Shown here: positions 41,218 to 52,094 of the stretch, one piece after another | Numbering within the stretch: position 1 is the stretch's first letter | Layout: each line of letters opens with the position of its first letter | NCBI GenBank assembly: GCA_018806915.1 | Contig: JAGKQI010000025.1 | Coordinates: 62,001 to 126,000, forward strand | DNA: 64,000 bases | Direction of reading: 5' to 3' | Source of the DNA: Phytophthora colocasiae | Taxonomy: Eukaryota; Oomycota; Peronosporomycetes; Peronosporales; Peronosporaceae | Program-made: the position numbers and the translations under genes | Notes under the pieces: model-generated | Told to the model about the DNA's origin: nothing | What the model saw: the letters and a program-made list of their open reading frames with translations, nothing else | Databases searched by the model: none

Positions 41218-41257
41218 CATTAAAATGTTTAATCCCTGTAAAAAAAAACAAAGGCTT

Positions 41258-43624
41258 CTACAGCTCCACGCCTCCTTCCCAGTCACTCGGGGCCATTCGC
41301 TGGAACGTGAGCTTGATCGGAGTCTGCGCCATCATCTTGGCGAAGAATTTCGTCAGCACCGTACCTGATCCTTCCAATCCGAGGTCCGAGACGTAGGCGT
41401 CGCCAACACGAATCAGTACGTCCCCCACCCGCACGTTGTCGAAGCTCCTGCACGTGCTACGCTCCGTGTTGAGCAGCATACGCAAGAAAAGCTGCGGTTC
41501 TTGATTCCGATCGTCGAACTCGAACTCGTTCTCATCCGTGTACACGCGCTGAACGGAGAACGCAAACTCGCCTGACTTCCACGTCACTTCGTAGAAGTAC
41601 TTCGTATCCAGCACAAACGTCGACGAACCACTTGATAAACCGGATAACACACCGATAGACGGTGGCAACTGGTTTTTCAAGTCCATCGGAGCCCGAGCTC
41701 GTGAGCGACGGACGTAGCTGGCAACGGATGTCGTAGATGATGGAGGTGGTGCGCGATTGCGTCGGGTGCTACTCAAGGCACGACCTGTAGTGGCTGGAAC
41801 TGGTGGGCGACCAAGTGCACGTGATCGCGGGAAAGCAGACGATGCTGGCGTGTAAGACATTGGCGGTGGTGCGTGCTTCGGAGACTGTTTGCCGTTTACC
41901 GAGGAAATGGGAGAACCGGCGTCTGAAATGGAGGAGATACTGGTACGACCCAATGCATAGAACGCCAGGTCTTTCGCTGAAAGTCTCGACACTGGAGCCT
42001 GCTCCTCTTCGTCCTCTTCCTTGACCGTTGATAATTCAGTAGCTGGAGGGGTCGGAACGCCTTCATCTTCCTGATCAGCTTCAGGTTCTTGGTTACTGCG
42101 TTTAGCATCCTCTGATGGTGAGTCCTCGTCGCTTTCGTCGGAATACGCATCCATTTCCACGTCCACTTCTAGCACGTGAGCTTCAAACATCGAGTACCCG
42201 GATGACGAGAGGTACTCGGAATCACTGTCGAATTCGTAGCTATCGTCCGTGTCGTATGTCGATGTATCTCCAGCATCTTCTTCCTCCGACCTGCTCGACT
42301 CTTCAGGCTCCGGTACCACCGATGGCGGTGGCGATTCTACGACTTCAGGTGCCTCCGTCTCTTGGTTGCCTCCCTGTGTCTGGTCAACATCAATTTCAGT
42401 CTCAACAACAGCAACCTTCAGCTTGGCAACCTCTTGCTCTAGGGTATCCTCAATCTCCGGCGTATCAACGACAGGCTCTTCAGATTTCTCTGGTTCTTCA
42501 GACTTCACTGGTTGTACTTCAGGCGTCTCTGGTTCTTCCTGCTTCGGTGGGGTTTTCTTTTCCCCCGAGCTCCGTCGTCGAGGTACCATATCCTCAAAGG
42601 CAGATATCTTAATGTCCGACTTGGGCGGTGGGTTGTTAATCGAGCTCCGTCGGGTACGCCCCACTGGTGACGTCGGGATCGCCTGGGCGATATCCTCGTA
42701 AGCAGAGAGTTTAATAGCCGACTTGGGTGGATTCTCAATCGAACCGGAGCGTCTTCCACGTGTAGCAGCGATTGGTGACGTCGGTCCTTTTCCTTTGCTC
42801 GAGCATTGACGTTCTTCATCTCTTTGCTCTCGGTGGCGTTGGTGACGCGCCTCTCGCTCCTTCCGACGCTTCCTCTCATCCTTCTCCAGCTCCATCTTCT
42901 TAATTGACTCTCGAAGTTCATCCTCGTGCCCTTCAAAGCGGACACGGGACGTCGGCGGACGTGCAATCCCCGACCTCATGGCGGACGGTGGGCCATTCAG
43001 CGCTGTATTCAAGTACGAGCTGGACGGAGCTCTGTGTCTGTGCTTGTCCTCTCCAACTTTGCTCTTACTATGTTGTGAGCCAGTCATAGGGGGTTTCGAG
43101 CTCGAATAGACCAAATAGGGCGTTGACATTGGTGGTGGCCCCCCATTTAGTGGGTCTGTGTCTCCTTGGGAGTACTTGGACCTGCTTTTGTATTGCTGTT
43201 GGGCATATCTGCTCGAATGATGTCTCGAACTCGTATCGTACTTAGACGAAGGTGGTCGACGACTAGAAGGCGGCACACCGTACCGTGCAGTTGAAGGAGG
43301 CGGCGGTGGCATCCCATGGTGCCTCGTGGACGGTGGTTGCCTCATAGTTGATGCAGGAGGAGGAGCGTAATGTCTCGAGGCTGTAGCTGGCATATCCTCC
43401 ATTAACACACTCTTAACTGGAGCTTTGTGCATGGCGCTATTGTACTCGGACGAAGGAATATAGGACGAACTGGAACTGCTCGGCGCATTACGGGCGAGCC
43501 GACGCTGAGCGCGTTCGAGCTTGGAGCGGATCTGGTCCATCATGGCGCGTTCGGCCGTCAGTGGCGCGTCACTACGGCGGGACGAGGGTGGTGGTGCATT
43601 GCTGCTGTGGACGCTACTGTGCAT
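41258..43624 (-). CDS. Disordered Ser/Pro/acidic protein with C-terminal PDZ-like domain
   Basis: One uninterrupted 788-codon exon. The N-terminus has a short helix (AMMDQIRSKLERAQRRLARN), then Pro/Ser/Tyr-rich disorder. A highly charged helix (ESIKKMELEKDERKRRKERE) near 240 is followed by two related repeats (PPKSAIKLSAYED and PPKSDIKISAFED) with RRSS sites, and an acidic region (SEEEDAGDTSTYDTDDSYEF). The last 120 residues (YFYEVTWKSGEFAFSVQRVY, VRVGDVLIRVGDAYVSDLGL, KLTFQR) look like a PDZ-type fold. A scaffold role at membrane or cytoskeleton is inference. The frame is intact, unlike its neighbours. Confidence 0.7.
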   Translation of the reverse strand: MHSSVHSSNAPPPSSRRSDAPLTAERAMMDQIRSKLERAQRRLARNAPSSSSSSYIPSSEYNSAMHKAPVKSVLMEDMPATASRHYAPPPASTMRQPPSTRHHGMPPPPPSTARYGVPPSSRRPPSSKYDTSSRHHSSRYAQQQYKSRSKYSQGDTDPLNGGPPPMSTPYLVYSSSKPPMTGSQHSKSKVGEDKHRHRAPSSSYLNTALNGPPSAMRSGIARPPTSRVRFEGHEDELRESIKKMELEKDERKRRKEREARHQRHREQRDEERQCSSKGKGPTSPIAATRGRRSGSIENPPKSAIKLSAYEDIAQAIPTSPVGRTRRSSINNPPPKSDIKISAFEDMVPRRRSSGEKKTPPKQEEPETPEVQPVKSEEPEKSEEPVVDTPEIEDTLEQEVAKLKVAVVETEIDVDQTQGGNQETEAPEVVESPPPSVVPEPEESSRSEEEDAGDTSTYDTDDSYEFDSDSEYLSSSGYSMFEAHVLEVDVEMDAYSDESDEDSPSEDAKRSNQEPEADQEDEGVPTPPATELSTVKEEDEEEQAPVSRLSAKDLAFYALGRTSISSISDAGSPISSVNGKQSPKHAPPPMSYTPASSAFPRSRALGRPPVPATTGRALSSTRRNRAPPPSSTTSVASYVRRSRARAPMDLKNQLPPSIGVLSGLSSGSSTFVLDTKYFYEVTWKSGEFAFSVQRVYTDENEFEFDDRNQEPQLFLRMLLNTERSTCRSFDNVRVGDVLIRVGDAYVSDLGLEGSGTVLTKFFAKMMAQTPIKLTFQRMAPSDWEGGVEL

Positions 43625-44236
43625 TGTGGTGAACCTGATGCAAATGAGCGAATGCAGGTGGTGGCGTGGTGGTGAAAATTTCCTCTGCCATGGCCATTCT
43701 TGCCAAGGGGTTTGGGTGCAACACTTGACTTTTTATACTGGGAGTTTGTATGCTGAAGTTGTAACTGAGGAGATGGAGAACAAAAAAACTTTCAAGGAAG
43801 AAATTACCTTAATCCAGTAGAAAAGTACTGCTACAAGTAAAACGGTATATGAATCTACTGTGCGCATCCCAGCTTTTTCTTACTGGTTTAAGGTAATTCA
43901 TTGTAATGTTTGTCTGGATCCAGCCGTCTCAGTTGTTGAAAACGACCAGACTTTTCAGACTAAAAGGTTTCAACACGGCACGTGCGGCTGTGCTCAATCG
44001 CAGACGTCTTTGGCGAAATGACTGCAAGTCTCAAAATGACGGACGTCCGTAGACCGCGTAAAACAACTTCCGACATGCACGAAAACGATTCCGCACGGCC
44101 AGTCCGGTTACTGCGTCTTTTGTCCTCAACCTGAATGCTGACTTGTCTTGACAGTCTTCACGACTTGACTTGGCTACGCGCACTCCACTTTTAACGCTTC
44201 TGTTGGAAACACAGGGCTCAAACCTGCCTCCGTGTC
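43625..44236. other. Intergenic, no gene recognised
   Basis: Promoter side of the minus-strand gene ending the previous entry and 3' side of the RCC1-TBC gene. Short frames only. Confidence 0.5.
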
Positions 44237-47200
44237 TCAATCGTCCATAGTGAAAAGCCAATTTTCCATATTACCCACGAATTGTGGACCACGATGCTGG
44301 TGTGCTGTTACATCGCCCCTCCGCAAGCGGAGTCCGCTTGTTTTGCAAATGCCCTGGCACTTGCCTTGAAGCGCCATCCAAATTCGCTCATGTTTCATTA
44401 AAATCCACCTAGAACTCCCATTTAACGCGTCGCTAATAGCGTACATGCGTCTCCGCTCATGTTTGACGTGGCCGATGCCAACACTCTGACCACCACTGGC
44501 AAACGCCATCATATTCTTCCCACCAATACTGTCCGGATCGCCACGCTTCTCGTAGAAGAAAACGTCGTTCACCACGCGGTCCAGTGCCGAGTAAATGTGG
44601 CTAGGAACGGCGATAGTCGACACGGTGTCGAACAGAGCCTGCTCCGATACGAATGCGTTCCATACATCCTGATGAATGACATTGCGCTGCAGCAGCGGGA
44701 GTGCCACGTCCATCTCCGCCTCCATCAACTGTGGCGCCAATAGCTCGTGAATGGCCATTGCCGTGCGGAAGAGAAACACCGTTCCGTCCAGCAAAAAATT
44801 GTCGAACACGCGCGCCGCAGATTCGAGAGGTAGAACCTGCAGGAACAGCGTCTGCAGCCAGTTCATAAGGTACATGGAGCACGAAAACACTCCAATCTCC
44901 CGTAAATGAGCGTGCAGGTGCGGCAATCTCGAGTTCAGGAACGTGTGGAAGAGCGTGTAGTACACGTTGGCCAGGTCAGCATCCAGCAAGTAGAATGTGA
45001 AGAGGTGCTCGTTCACCATGAGGTTGGATAGACACTGGAAAGCCAAGTAGCGGTCTTGAGGCATGTGAAGACACAACATGGCGGCTAAGTACGACATCCC
45101 CTGGATGTATCCCAGATCTGGACGATAGCACGCATACGTCTCGAGCACTTCCAGTAAGAATGCGTAGTACGGACCACTTGAATCGAACAGCTTCAGCGAC
45201 GGGAATGTACGCGGCAGGTCCGTGTCAATTAGAGCTAGAGTGTGCTCACGTCCGCCGTCAACCCCACCGTCTTTCTCTTTCGCTCGATCCTTCTTATAGG
45301 CAGCAGCTCGTCGACGATAGATCTTGAACATTTCAGGGGTTATCTTCAATTTATTCCCGATAGCCATGGGCCACACACGAGCTCGAATCGATGGCGGAAT
45401 GCCTTGTCTCCATAGTGAATGTGCCAATGGAGTGTCCTTATTCTCTTCCCAGTCACGCAGGATCCGTGTTCGCCAGAGCTTCTTTGCACGCCGCAGTTCC
45501 TCCTCCTTCTCGTGAATGGCTTCACGAGGCAATTCGCTTACATCCATAGCCAACGTTGGAGGGGAACCTCGTCGATGGCGACGAGTAACGGTTGGCGGGG
45601 TTCTTGGTCGTCCAGGGGAGCCTTGACCGATATACGGACCATCTTCGCTCCCTTCACTGCCCTCTGAAAGCTGTCTGCTAGTCCGAGGCATCTCCAGTCC
45701 ATTCACTGCCGCTCCAGTCTCCATCATTGTCTGGGATGAGGGCTGTCTATATAGTGATGGATGCACTTCAAGAGCGATGGTATACTTGTGTCCACAAGCA
45801 ACGACCAGCTCTGTTTGCGATGAAAAACAGTCGATACGCTCGGGTTTGTCCTTGTTCGCAGTATGACCAAGCCCACAAGCACCGTAAGAGTTCAATCCCC
45901 ATGCGAACATGATGTGCTTCTCTGTTGTAGCGATGGAGTGAAAAGCACCACAATACACACGCACGATCTGGTCAGGAGCGCACATAGCGTCTGGAGGCAA
46001 TTGGACGCGTGCAGGGAGTGGTTGATAGACATCCCCCGTACCAAGTTGGCCGTACTCTCCTAGTCCCCATGAATACAGCTCCCCACTCGCTGTTAGCACA
46101 ACAGTATGGGTATATCCACACGCAACCTCCACTACTGGAGACCCAGTTGCTACGCCCCGAAGCTTCTCGACGCAACGAGGCACCACTTGGTCTTTATCCA
46201 CATATCCCAAGCCACATTGACCTTCTCCTGTTTTCCCCCACGTGAAAATACTACCCTGTCGATCCAGTGCAGCCGTGAAGTTCCAGCCACACACGATCTG
46301 CGAGATTCGTGTCCCCTGCGGGAAAGATACAACTTGATGTGGTGTATCGCGCCACTTGTTATCCCCCAGACCCAAACGCCCGTTGCGGCCACGACCGAAC
46401 GTGAACACCGTCCCTTTAGCGCTCAGCACTGCCGTATGAGCTCCACCGCAGCTTGCACTGACTACACTCTCACGCAGTAAACCCATGACCTTACGTGGAA
46501 CAGCACGATCACGCATATCTCCATGACCAAGACGGCCATCTTCGCCACTTCCCCACGTATAAAGCTCCCCGGTATCGGTAATGGCCAATGAATGCTGTGC
46601 TCCACAAGCGATCATAGCGATGGCTGTGCGGTGAAGCGCTTTCTCCAGCGCGAGTTCTTCGACTAGATGCGGGGTCAGAAACGATGAGTTTGAGCTCGTT
46701 CGCGTCGAATCATCGACCGAGCTAGAGTTGTTAGTTGCAACGGTGACGGCTGCGGTCTTCTTGTCTTCGTTATCACCGTAGCTGTAAACGTCTCCGGTAG
46801 ACGTCAGATACAATAGGTGCTCACCACCACATGCCACTTGAACAATGGGCTGCCCGTTAAGCAATGAAACCTGTTTGGGACGAAGTACTAGTGGGGTTCC
46901 CCCCTCCAGACTAGGCGGACGACCCCACACCCACATACTGTAACTTGGCTCTTCAATGGGCTGAGTCGGCACGTCTTCTTCATCCAAGAGCTCTTTCACC
47001 ACTTGTGCTTCATCTTCAGCGCTGCCTTCTCCTTCGTCGTCACTTTCGTTGCCGTCCATCTCCTCTACACTTTCGTTGTTTTCTTCATAGTTTTGTTCAA
47101 CGACCGGTGTTGTTGTAGGGTCATTCGACGACTGCATTTCATTATCGTGGTCAGCTACTTGTGTTGAAGACGGTTTAGCAGTGCCCGTCAATGATATACT

Positions 47201-47515
47201 GACACCCCGAGAGTTTTTGCGTCCACGACGACTGCTTTTTAGGTTGAGCGTCGGCTGGGACTGACTGCGTTGCCTCGGCATTCTCCGTACGCGCTTGAAC
47301 CCATGCAGGCGATCATGCATAGCGGCCAACATCTCGCTCTGGAGTGCCACCAATGCTGTCATACTGCTCTGCACGTCTTCACGTAACTTTCCGTGTAAAC
47401 TCTCCCGTTCCTGCTGCAGTCTCCGCGCATTGGCATCGCCGTTGCTCGCACTGTTGTGTCGAGTCCAGTACGTGTGCTTGATCTCCGGCAAGATGTCGTG
47501 ACTCAGCGTTTCCAA
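44237..47515 (-). CDS. RCC1-repeat plus TBC-domain Rab GTPase-activating protein
   Basis: The open frame gives 1092 codons. After a coiled N-terminal part (RRLQQERESLHGKLREDV) and an acidic linker come seven RCC1 blades (cores SMWVWG, DVYSYGD, LYTWGSGEDGRLGHGD, VFTFGRGRNGRLGLGD, IFTWGKTGEGQCGLGY, LYSWGLGEYGQLGTGD, MFAWGLNSYGACGLGH). The TBC domain follows, with GIPPSIRARVWPMAIG, the Arg-finger motif LIDTDLPRTFP and the Gln-finger motif LGYIQGMSYLAA, then SRLPHLHAHLREIGVFSCSM. Both fingers are present, so GAP activity is expected. The frame has no upstream ATG. One base out of step, the neighbouring PX frame leads directly into it, so the two are probably one PX-RCC1-TBC protein of about 1390 residues. 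Confidence 0.85.
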   Translation of the reverse strand: METLSHDILPEIKHTYWTRHNSASNGDANARRLQQERESLHGKLREDVQSSMTALVALQSEMLAAMHDRLHGFKRVRRMPRQRSQSQPTLNLKSSRRGRKNSRGVSISLTGTAKPSSTQVADHDNEMQSSNDPTTTPVVEQNYEENNESVEEMDGNESDDEGEGSAEDEAQVVKELLDEEDVPTQPIEEPSYSMWVWGRPPSLEGGTPLVLRPKQVSLLNGQPIVQVACGGEHLLYLTSTGDVYSYGDNEDKKTAAVTVATNNSSSVDDSTRTSSNSSFLTPHLVEELALEKALHRTAIAMIACGAQHSLAITDTGELYTWGSGEDGRLGHGDMRDRAVPRKVMGLLRESVVSASCGGAHTAVLSAKGTVFTFGRGRNGRLGLGDNKWRDTPHQVVSFPQGTRISQIVCGWNFTAALDRQGSIFTWGKTGEGQCGLGYVDKDQVVPRCVEKLRGVATGSPVVEVACGYTHTVVLTASGELYSWGLGEYGQLGTGDVYQPLPARVQLPPDAMCAPDQIVRVYCGAFHSIATTEKHIMFAWGLNSYGACGLGHTANKDKPERIDCFSSQTELVVACGHKYTIALEVHPSLYRQPSSQTMMETGAAVNGLEMPRTSRQLSEGSEGSEDGPYIGQGSPGRPRTPPTVTRRHRRGSPPTLAMDVSELPREAIHEKEEELRRAKKLWRTRILRDWEENKDTPLAHSLWRQGIPPSIRARVWPMAIGNKLKITPEMFKIYRRRAAAYKKDRAKEKDGGVDGGREHTLALIDTDLPRTFPSLKLFDSSGPYYAFLLEVLETYACYRPDLGYIQGMSYLAAMLCLHMPQDRYLAFQCLSNLMVNEHLFTFYLLDADLANVYYTLFHTFLNSRLPHLHAHLREIGVFSCSMYLMNWLQTLFLQVLPLESAARVFDNFLLDGTVFLFRTAMAIHELLAPQLMEAEMDVALPLLQRNVIHQDVWNAFVSEQALFDTVSTIAVPSHIYSALDRVVNDVFFYEKRGDPDSIGGKNMMAFASGGQSVGIGHVKHERRRMYAISDALNGSSRWILMKHERIWMALQGKCQGICKTSGLRLRRGDVTAHQHRGPQFVGNMENWLFTMDD

Positions 47516-48407
47516 TGGACTCCAGCACCGCGTCCTCCCACTTCTTCTCGAACTCAGGTTGGAGAGACTCCAGCACTTGCGTTAATGCCTTCACGAGTCT
47601 CGCTGCATGTGTTTTACTGTCTTCTTCCCTCTTACTCTGTTCCTCGTCTTCTATATCCAATTGAGCATCAGCAAAGAGCGGCATATCCGCCACTCGCTTG
47701 TATTCGTCCAGCACCGCCGCAGTTGCTCCCCACCAGGCCGTCGTGGCCTGCATATACGCTCTCACACAGTGCCACAATGCACTGAGATTACCCTCAGCCT
47801 GCAACACCTCGTTCCTGAACTGCGCAGACACATCTCCCGTTGGTTCAACGTCTTCCGGACCCAATAGCTCTTGATCGGAGTCTCCATCGCTCTCCAACAG
47901 GCCGACATCTTCACTATCTGTTACACTTTCTGCCTCTGCCCACGTCGTCGTCACCGCGGGAGGTTTCGCCCAGTCCGGCAACTCTCCTTTCACCGGTTTC
48001 GGTGGTCGATTGCGATGATGCGATACAAAGTCACAGAAGATCTGCATATCCAAGCCAGCACTTGAGCTCGTGTCGTGATGCATTCCAGCCGCGTGTTGCA
48101 CCGACAAATGACCTACAACCTCCCGTAGGAAGCTCTGAAGACCGTCGAAGCGCTGCTGCAGCTGTTCACTCGTCAACGGGAAGACCTGCAGTGCGTACTT
48201 AGGCGGAAGCCCCACTGGCGGATGGAAATGCAGTTTAGCCGCTAACGCTGCGATCTGAGAGTACCGACGGTACACGAGGAAGTCCGAGCTGGTCGTGCCC
48301 ACCTGCAGTACATATGCTAAGAATGGCTGGCGGTCGTGTGCGTGCTGGGCCTGGTAGAAGCCCAGCATCTGCACGTCCGTCAACAGTCCGAAGCCGAAGC
48401 CGCCCAT
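47379..48407 (-). CDS. PX-domain N-terminal part of the RCC1-TBC gene
   Basis: Start chosen at Met 48407 (MGGFGFGLLTDVQMLGFYQA). The frame is also open upstream to 48500, but that part is untypical. Residues about 20-130 form a PX phosphoinositide-binding domain (FLAYVLQVGTTSSDFLVYRR, LPPKYALQVFPLTSEQLQ, LQSFLREVVGHL). A helical part with an acidic linker follows, up to FEKKWEDAVLESI at about 47520. Beyond that this frame is nonsense, while the frame one base over continues sensibly as LETLSHDILPEIKHTYW. A single extra or missing base near 47515 therefore splits one gene. PX would recruit the GAP to endosomal membranes. Confidence 0.75.
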   Translation of the reverse strand: MGGFGFGLLTDVQMLGFYQAQHAHDRQPFLAYVLQVGTTSSDFLVYRRYSQIAALAAKLHFHPPVGLPPKYALQVFPLTSEQLQQRFDGLQSFLREVVGHLSVQHAAGMHHDTSSSAGLDMQIFCDFVSHHRNRPPKPVKGELPDWAKPPAVTTTWAEAESVTDSEDVGLLESDGDSDQELLGPEDVEPTGDVSAQFRNEVLQAEGNLSALWHCVRAYMQATTAWWGATAAVLDEYKRVADMPLFADAQLDIEDEEQSKREEDSKTHAARLVKALTQVLESLQPEFEKKWEDAVLESIGNAESRHLAGDQAHVLDSTQQCEQRRCQCAETAAGTGEFTRKVT

Positions 48408-48513
48408 GTCTTCCAAGAGAGATGAAGAATGATTGTTTTTATCAGGATTAGACTCAGAACGACATATCTGATTCGAACCAGAGGAATCAGTGACAATCAC
48501 TCTTTGACAAAAA
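48408..48513. promoter_or_regulatory. Compact divergent promoter, PX-RCC1-TBC / condensin CAP-G
   Basis: Only 106 bp separate the two start codons. The stretch is A/T-rich relative to its surroundings (GAATGATTGTTTTTATC). GACAATCACTCTTTG, just before the condensin ATG, resembles an oomycete initiator. Confidence 0.5.
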
Positions 48514-51500
48514 ATGACCGAGCGCGCGGAATGGACGTTGGCGCTGCGGCAGGTCTTCCATGACGTTCAGGTGCAGGCTGTGGAGGCCAGTGGGTACATG
48601 CGCAACCCGTCAGGTGTAGCACATCAGCGGACACTTGTACCAGCTGTACGACGTCTCAATGCGCTGTTTAGTGACGAGGTGCTGGACGGGAAACGAGGTG
48701 TGGTGGAAGAGGTCTTTTTGCAGTTCTTGGACGAGTTGTGGCTGGCTGTAGCGAGAGTATTGGTAGCTCCTAAGATTAGTGACGTGGTGCTATTGGCTGT
48801 GTCTTCCCTTACGGGCGAATTCCTCCATCGGAAAAGCAGCAAGAGCAAGGAGGTGAAGGGCAAAGAGGAGCTTCGTGTAGAGCTGCTGAAGAAGCTCATG
48901 GAAGCCACACAGGCTGAAGACAGAACTGTGAGAGTGAGGACGTGCCACTTGCTTCAGATTGTGGGGAAACAGACTCAGGTTTATTGAGTAAGAGGGGGGA
49001 AACTTGTACTGAGTACTGTTACTATTAAATAGTATGCTGACCTTCGTACTGTTGTAGGGAGGAGTTGGAGACGCAGTTGAGGAAGACAATGCTACTTAGA
49101 CTCAATGACAAGTTAACTTCTGTGAGGATCCAGAGTATATACGGGCTTAAGAACCTACAGGAGGATCCTGTGGAAGATGAGAAGGACGAGGACGAAGTGA
49201 CGCGGGAACTGAGGAAGCTGATGGTGTCAGACCCGTCCAAGTGAGTTGCAAGAATGAGTTTATACTGGTGTAAACTGTTTTTAACGTTGTGTTACTGATA
49301 GGGACGTTCGTAAGGCGGCGCTGCTTAACTTAACAATGTCGAGGAAGACGTACCAGGACCTGCTGATCCGCATCCGTGATGTGAGCGAAGACGTTCGCCA
49401 CGCTGCCTTCCGGACGATCGGCAACGAAATACCTATGGAGGATATCCTAATCAACGACCGTGCACATCTTCTGGACCAAGGTCTTCAAGACCGTGCAGTG
49501 CGTGTGCGTAAGGCGTGTGAGCAAATGGTGCTGAAGAAGTGGTTTCCTGAGTGTGACTCGTCCCCCGTGTTGCTATTGCAAGCTTTGGATATCGAGCAAT
49601 ACCCCGAGATCGGCTCGAAGGTCTCACGTCTTTTGTTAAAGCATTTCTCGGAGCAACCTCGAGCAACTGCTAGAAAAAGAAGGAGTTGTCGAGTTCAATG
49701 CATTGGACATGATGTCGGAGAACAGTGAAGCCTTCAACGCCGCGAGCGTCTTCTTTTGGAGAGAGCAGTGCTACTACTATCAGAAAGTCGACCACGACCT
49801 GGACAAAGGCAGCGGCTATTCTTCCCAATGTGTCTGATTTCAGCAAGATGTTGGTGGCGACCTGCAGGGCCGAGAGCGATGTGCTCTTTATTGCACAGCA
49901 GCTGCTGAAATTTGGACATTTGCTGGATTTCCAGGATGAATTTGGACGGCGCAACCTGCTCGATGCGTTGCAGAATCTTCTGCGCGAGCTGGGAACTGAC
50001 AGCCAGTTGATTAAGTGTATCATGGAGTTGATGGCTTTCGTATACTCCGGGAGCTCGGAGCAAGAGTTCATTCAGGTCGTCGCTGAGATTGTTTCGGATA
50101 TGTACGATCCAGTTGAAGCTGGCAACCAAGAAGTATCGACATCTCAACAAGAGGACGTCGAGATCGCTCCGTCGCAGCCTGATGATGATCAACCAGCTCT
50201 TAGCTTTGGTCCTCACTTCCACACATTGAGTGAGGAAGACCGGGAAGCGGCTGAAGCCAAGTTTGAAGAGCTCGAAAAGCGCCTTGACACGCTTGAGTTT
50301 GATTCGGACGAGTATAACCAGGTCCAAGCGGAGATGGTAGCAGTGGAGGCGCTTTTGCAGGACCCAAAAGTACTGAGCTGGCTGCGATGCCTTGAGATCG
50401 TAGCGCAGCTCTTGAAGCTGACGTCGCACAATTTGAGCGACCCTATCGTAGATGGCATGAGTCGTTACATCCTTCCTGCTATCGACAGCGATGTGCCGGC
50501 ATTGCGTGAAGCTGGACTGGAGAATCTCGGTCTGTTCTGCCTACTTGACAAACGCCTCGCAGAGCGGTATTTGATCGTATTTTGGCGTGCATTGAACAAC
50601 CCCGAGGAAGAGAGCGAGGTGAAGCATACGTGTGTTCAGTCAATTTTGGATATGGCTTTCAGCTTTGCGAACCTTCAACCCCACATTTTCGGCTCCAAGC
50701 AATCTGAAGACGATGGTGAAGCTGAAGAAACAGGCAAAGGTGCTGCTGTGGAGGGAGACAAGAGCAATGATAACGATGGAGAGAAGGGCGGAAATAGTGA
50801 TCAAGATGGAGACGAAAACATGGATAAAGACAAAGAAGCAGAGTCAGTAGCAGTCCCTGAAAAGCTGGACTTGGACACCATCTTCATAGGTCTGGGCCAA
50901 TTGATCACTGTCGACGACTTGGACCTCCAAAGCACGATCGTGGAGGGCTTCTGCCGGCTTTTTATGATGAACCGGATTGATAACGTCACCGTTCTGGCTA
51001 TCCTGCTCGAAACGTATTTCAGTCCCAAGCTTCAAAAGGTGCAGACGCTCAGTGAACACGGATTCCAGTCGCGGTCTCTCCAGCTGCTAAGCATCTTTTT
51101 CCCGGCGTTTGTTATGGCAACATCAGCCAACTGCATGCTGCTGGAGGAAGCTGCTACACATTTAATCCAGAAGTCGATGGAAAAACTGGACATGGAGAGC
51201 AGCTCCATGCTCGACCTGGGGGCCTGCTCTAAGTATGTGATGCACTTGCTGAGCCACAACAAGCAAGAGGAAGAGGCGGCAGTACAGGCAGTTAACTCGA
51301 GGAAGAAGCGAGCGAAGAAACCAGAGCGACGGCGATGCGCACACCACAACCGCATCGGGATCACAATTTGTTTGGAGATGTTGGCGCTGGAGAAGGTGTC
51401 CGCTATGGAGTCCATCCACCACGACGTCGTCATTCTCCGACAGAAGGCACTCCTTAAGATGATTTCGTGGGTGGAAGTGACGTTCGACGAGCAACGCTCT

Positions 51501-52094
51501 GCTGCGTTGTTCAAATACCTGCTGCAGGAAACCACTTCGTCCTGCTTCAGCTCTCAGAAGGCTCTACTTCGCAGTGCTGAAGCGGTGCTGAAACGCACGT
51601 CAGCGAGCTACTCGGAGCACTGTACGGAGCCGAGCGATGACCAGCAGGCAGCAGCTTTGGAGCAAGATCAGACGTGGGCCCATGACCTAGTGAAGGAGCG
51701 GGAGGAGGTTCTACACGAGGTGCTGCTGAAGGAAAGTGTGGATCACGAGAAGTTGCTCAAGAAGCAGAAGCGAGAGAAGCAACAAAAACGACGCTTCATC
51801 TCGTCAGACACCTCGGAATCAAGCGAGAGCGAGAGCGACGAGGATAGCGACGACAAACCGCCCGCTGCGCCTGCGCGGCGCGAGACATCTGCTCGCCGGA
51901 GCAAGACAGCAGCCGTGAACCGGATGCACGAAAAGGAGGGCGAGTTCGAGGCCAAGATCAAACAGGCGCTGCAGGCCGATGATGCTGATGAGAGTGACGA
52001 AGAGGAGGAAGAGGAGGAAAGTGACAGTGACGAGGAGGACAGTGAGAGTGATGCAAACGATGAGGAGGCGTCCGAAGGTGAAGACGGCGAGTAA
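48514..52094 (+). CDS. Condensin complex subunit 3 (CAP-G / Ycg1 homologue)
   Basis: Exons are 48514-48978, 49062-49240 and 49302-52094. The second intron is GTGAG...ATAG. The first has a weak GTTTAT donor, with an acceptor at 49061 giving QTQ|ELETQLR. HEAT-repeat protein of about 1145 residues with CAP-G signatures: LRLNDKLTSVRIQSIYGLKN, DVRKAALLNLTMSRKTYQDL, LLDQGLQDRAVRVRKACEQM, WFPECDSSPVLLLQALDIEQ. The C-terminus is a long acidic tail. CAP-G binds DNA with CAP-H in condensin I for mitotic chromosome compaction. Two one-base frame changes (about 49650 and 49810) enclose NLEQLLEKEGVVEFNALDMM. Because the gene should be essential, these are more likely sequence errors than mutations. Confidence 0.82.

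Noticed and set aside
49734..50429. 231-codon minus-strand ORF
   Set aside because: Antisense to the well-supported condensin exon; composition and lack of homology mark it as a shadow.
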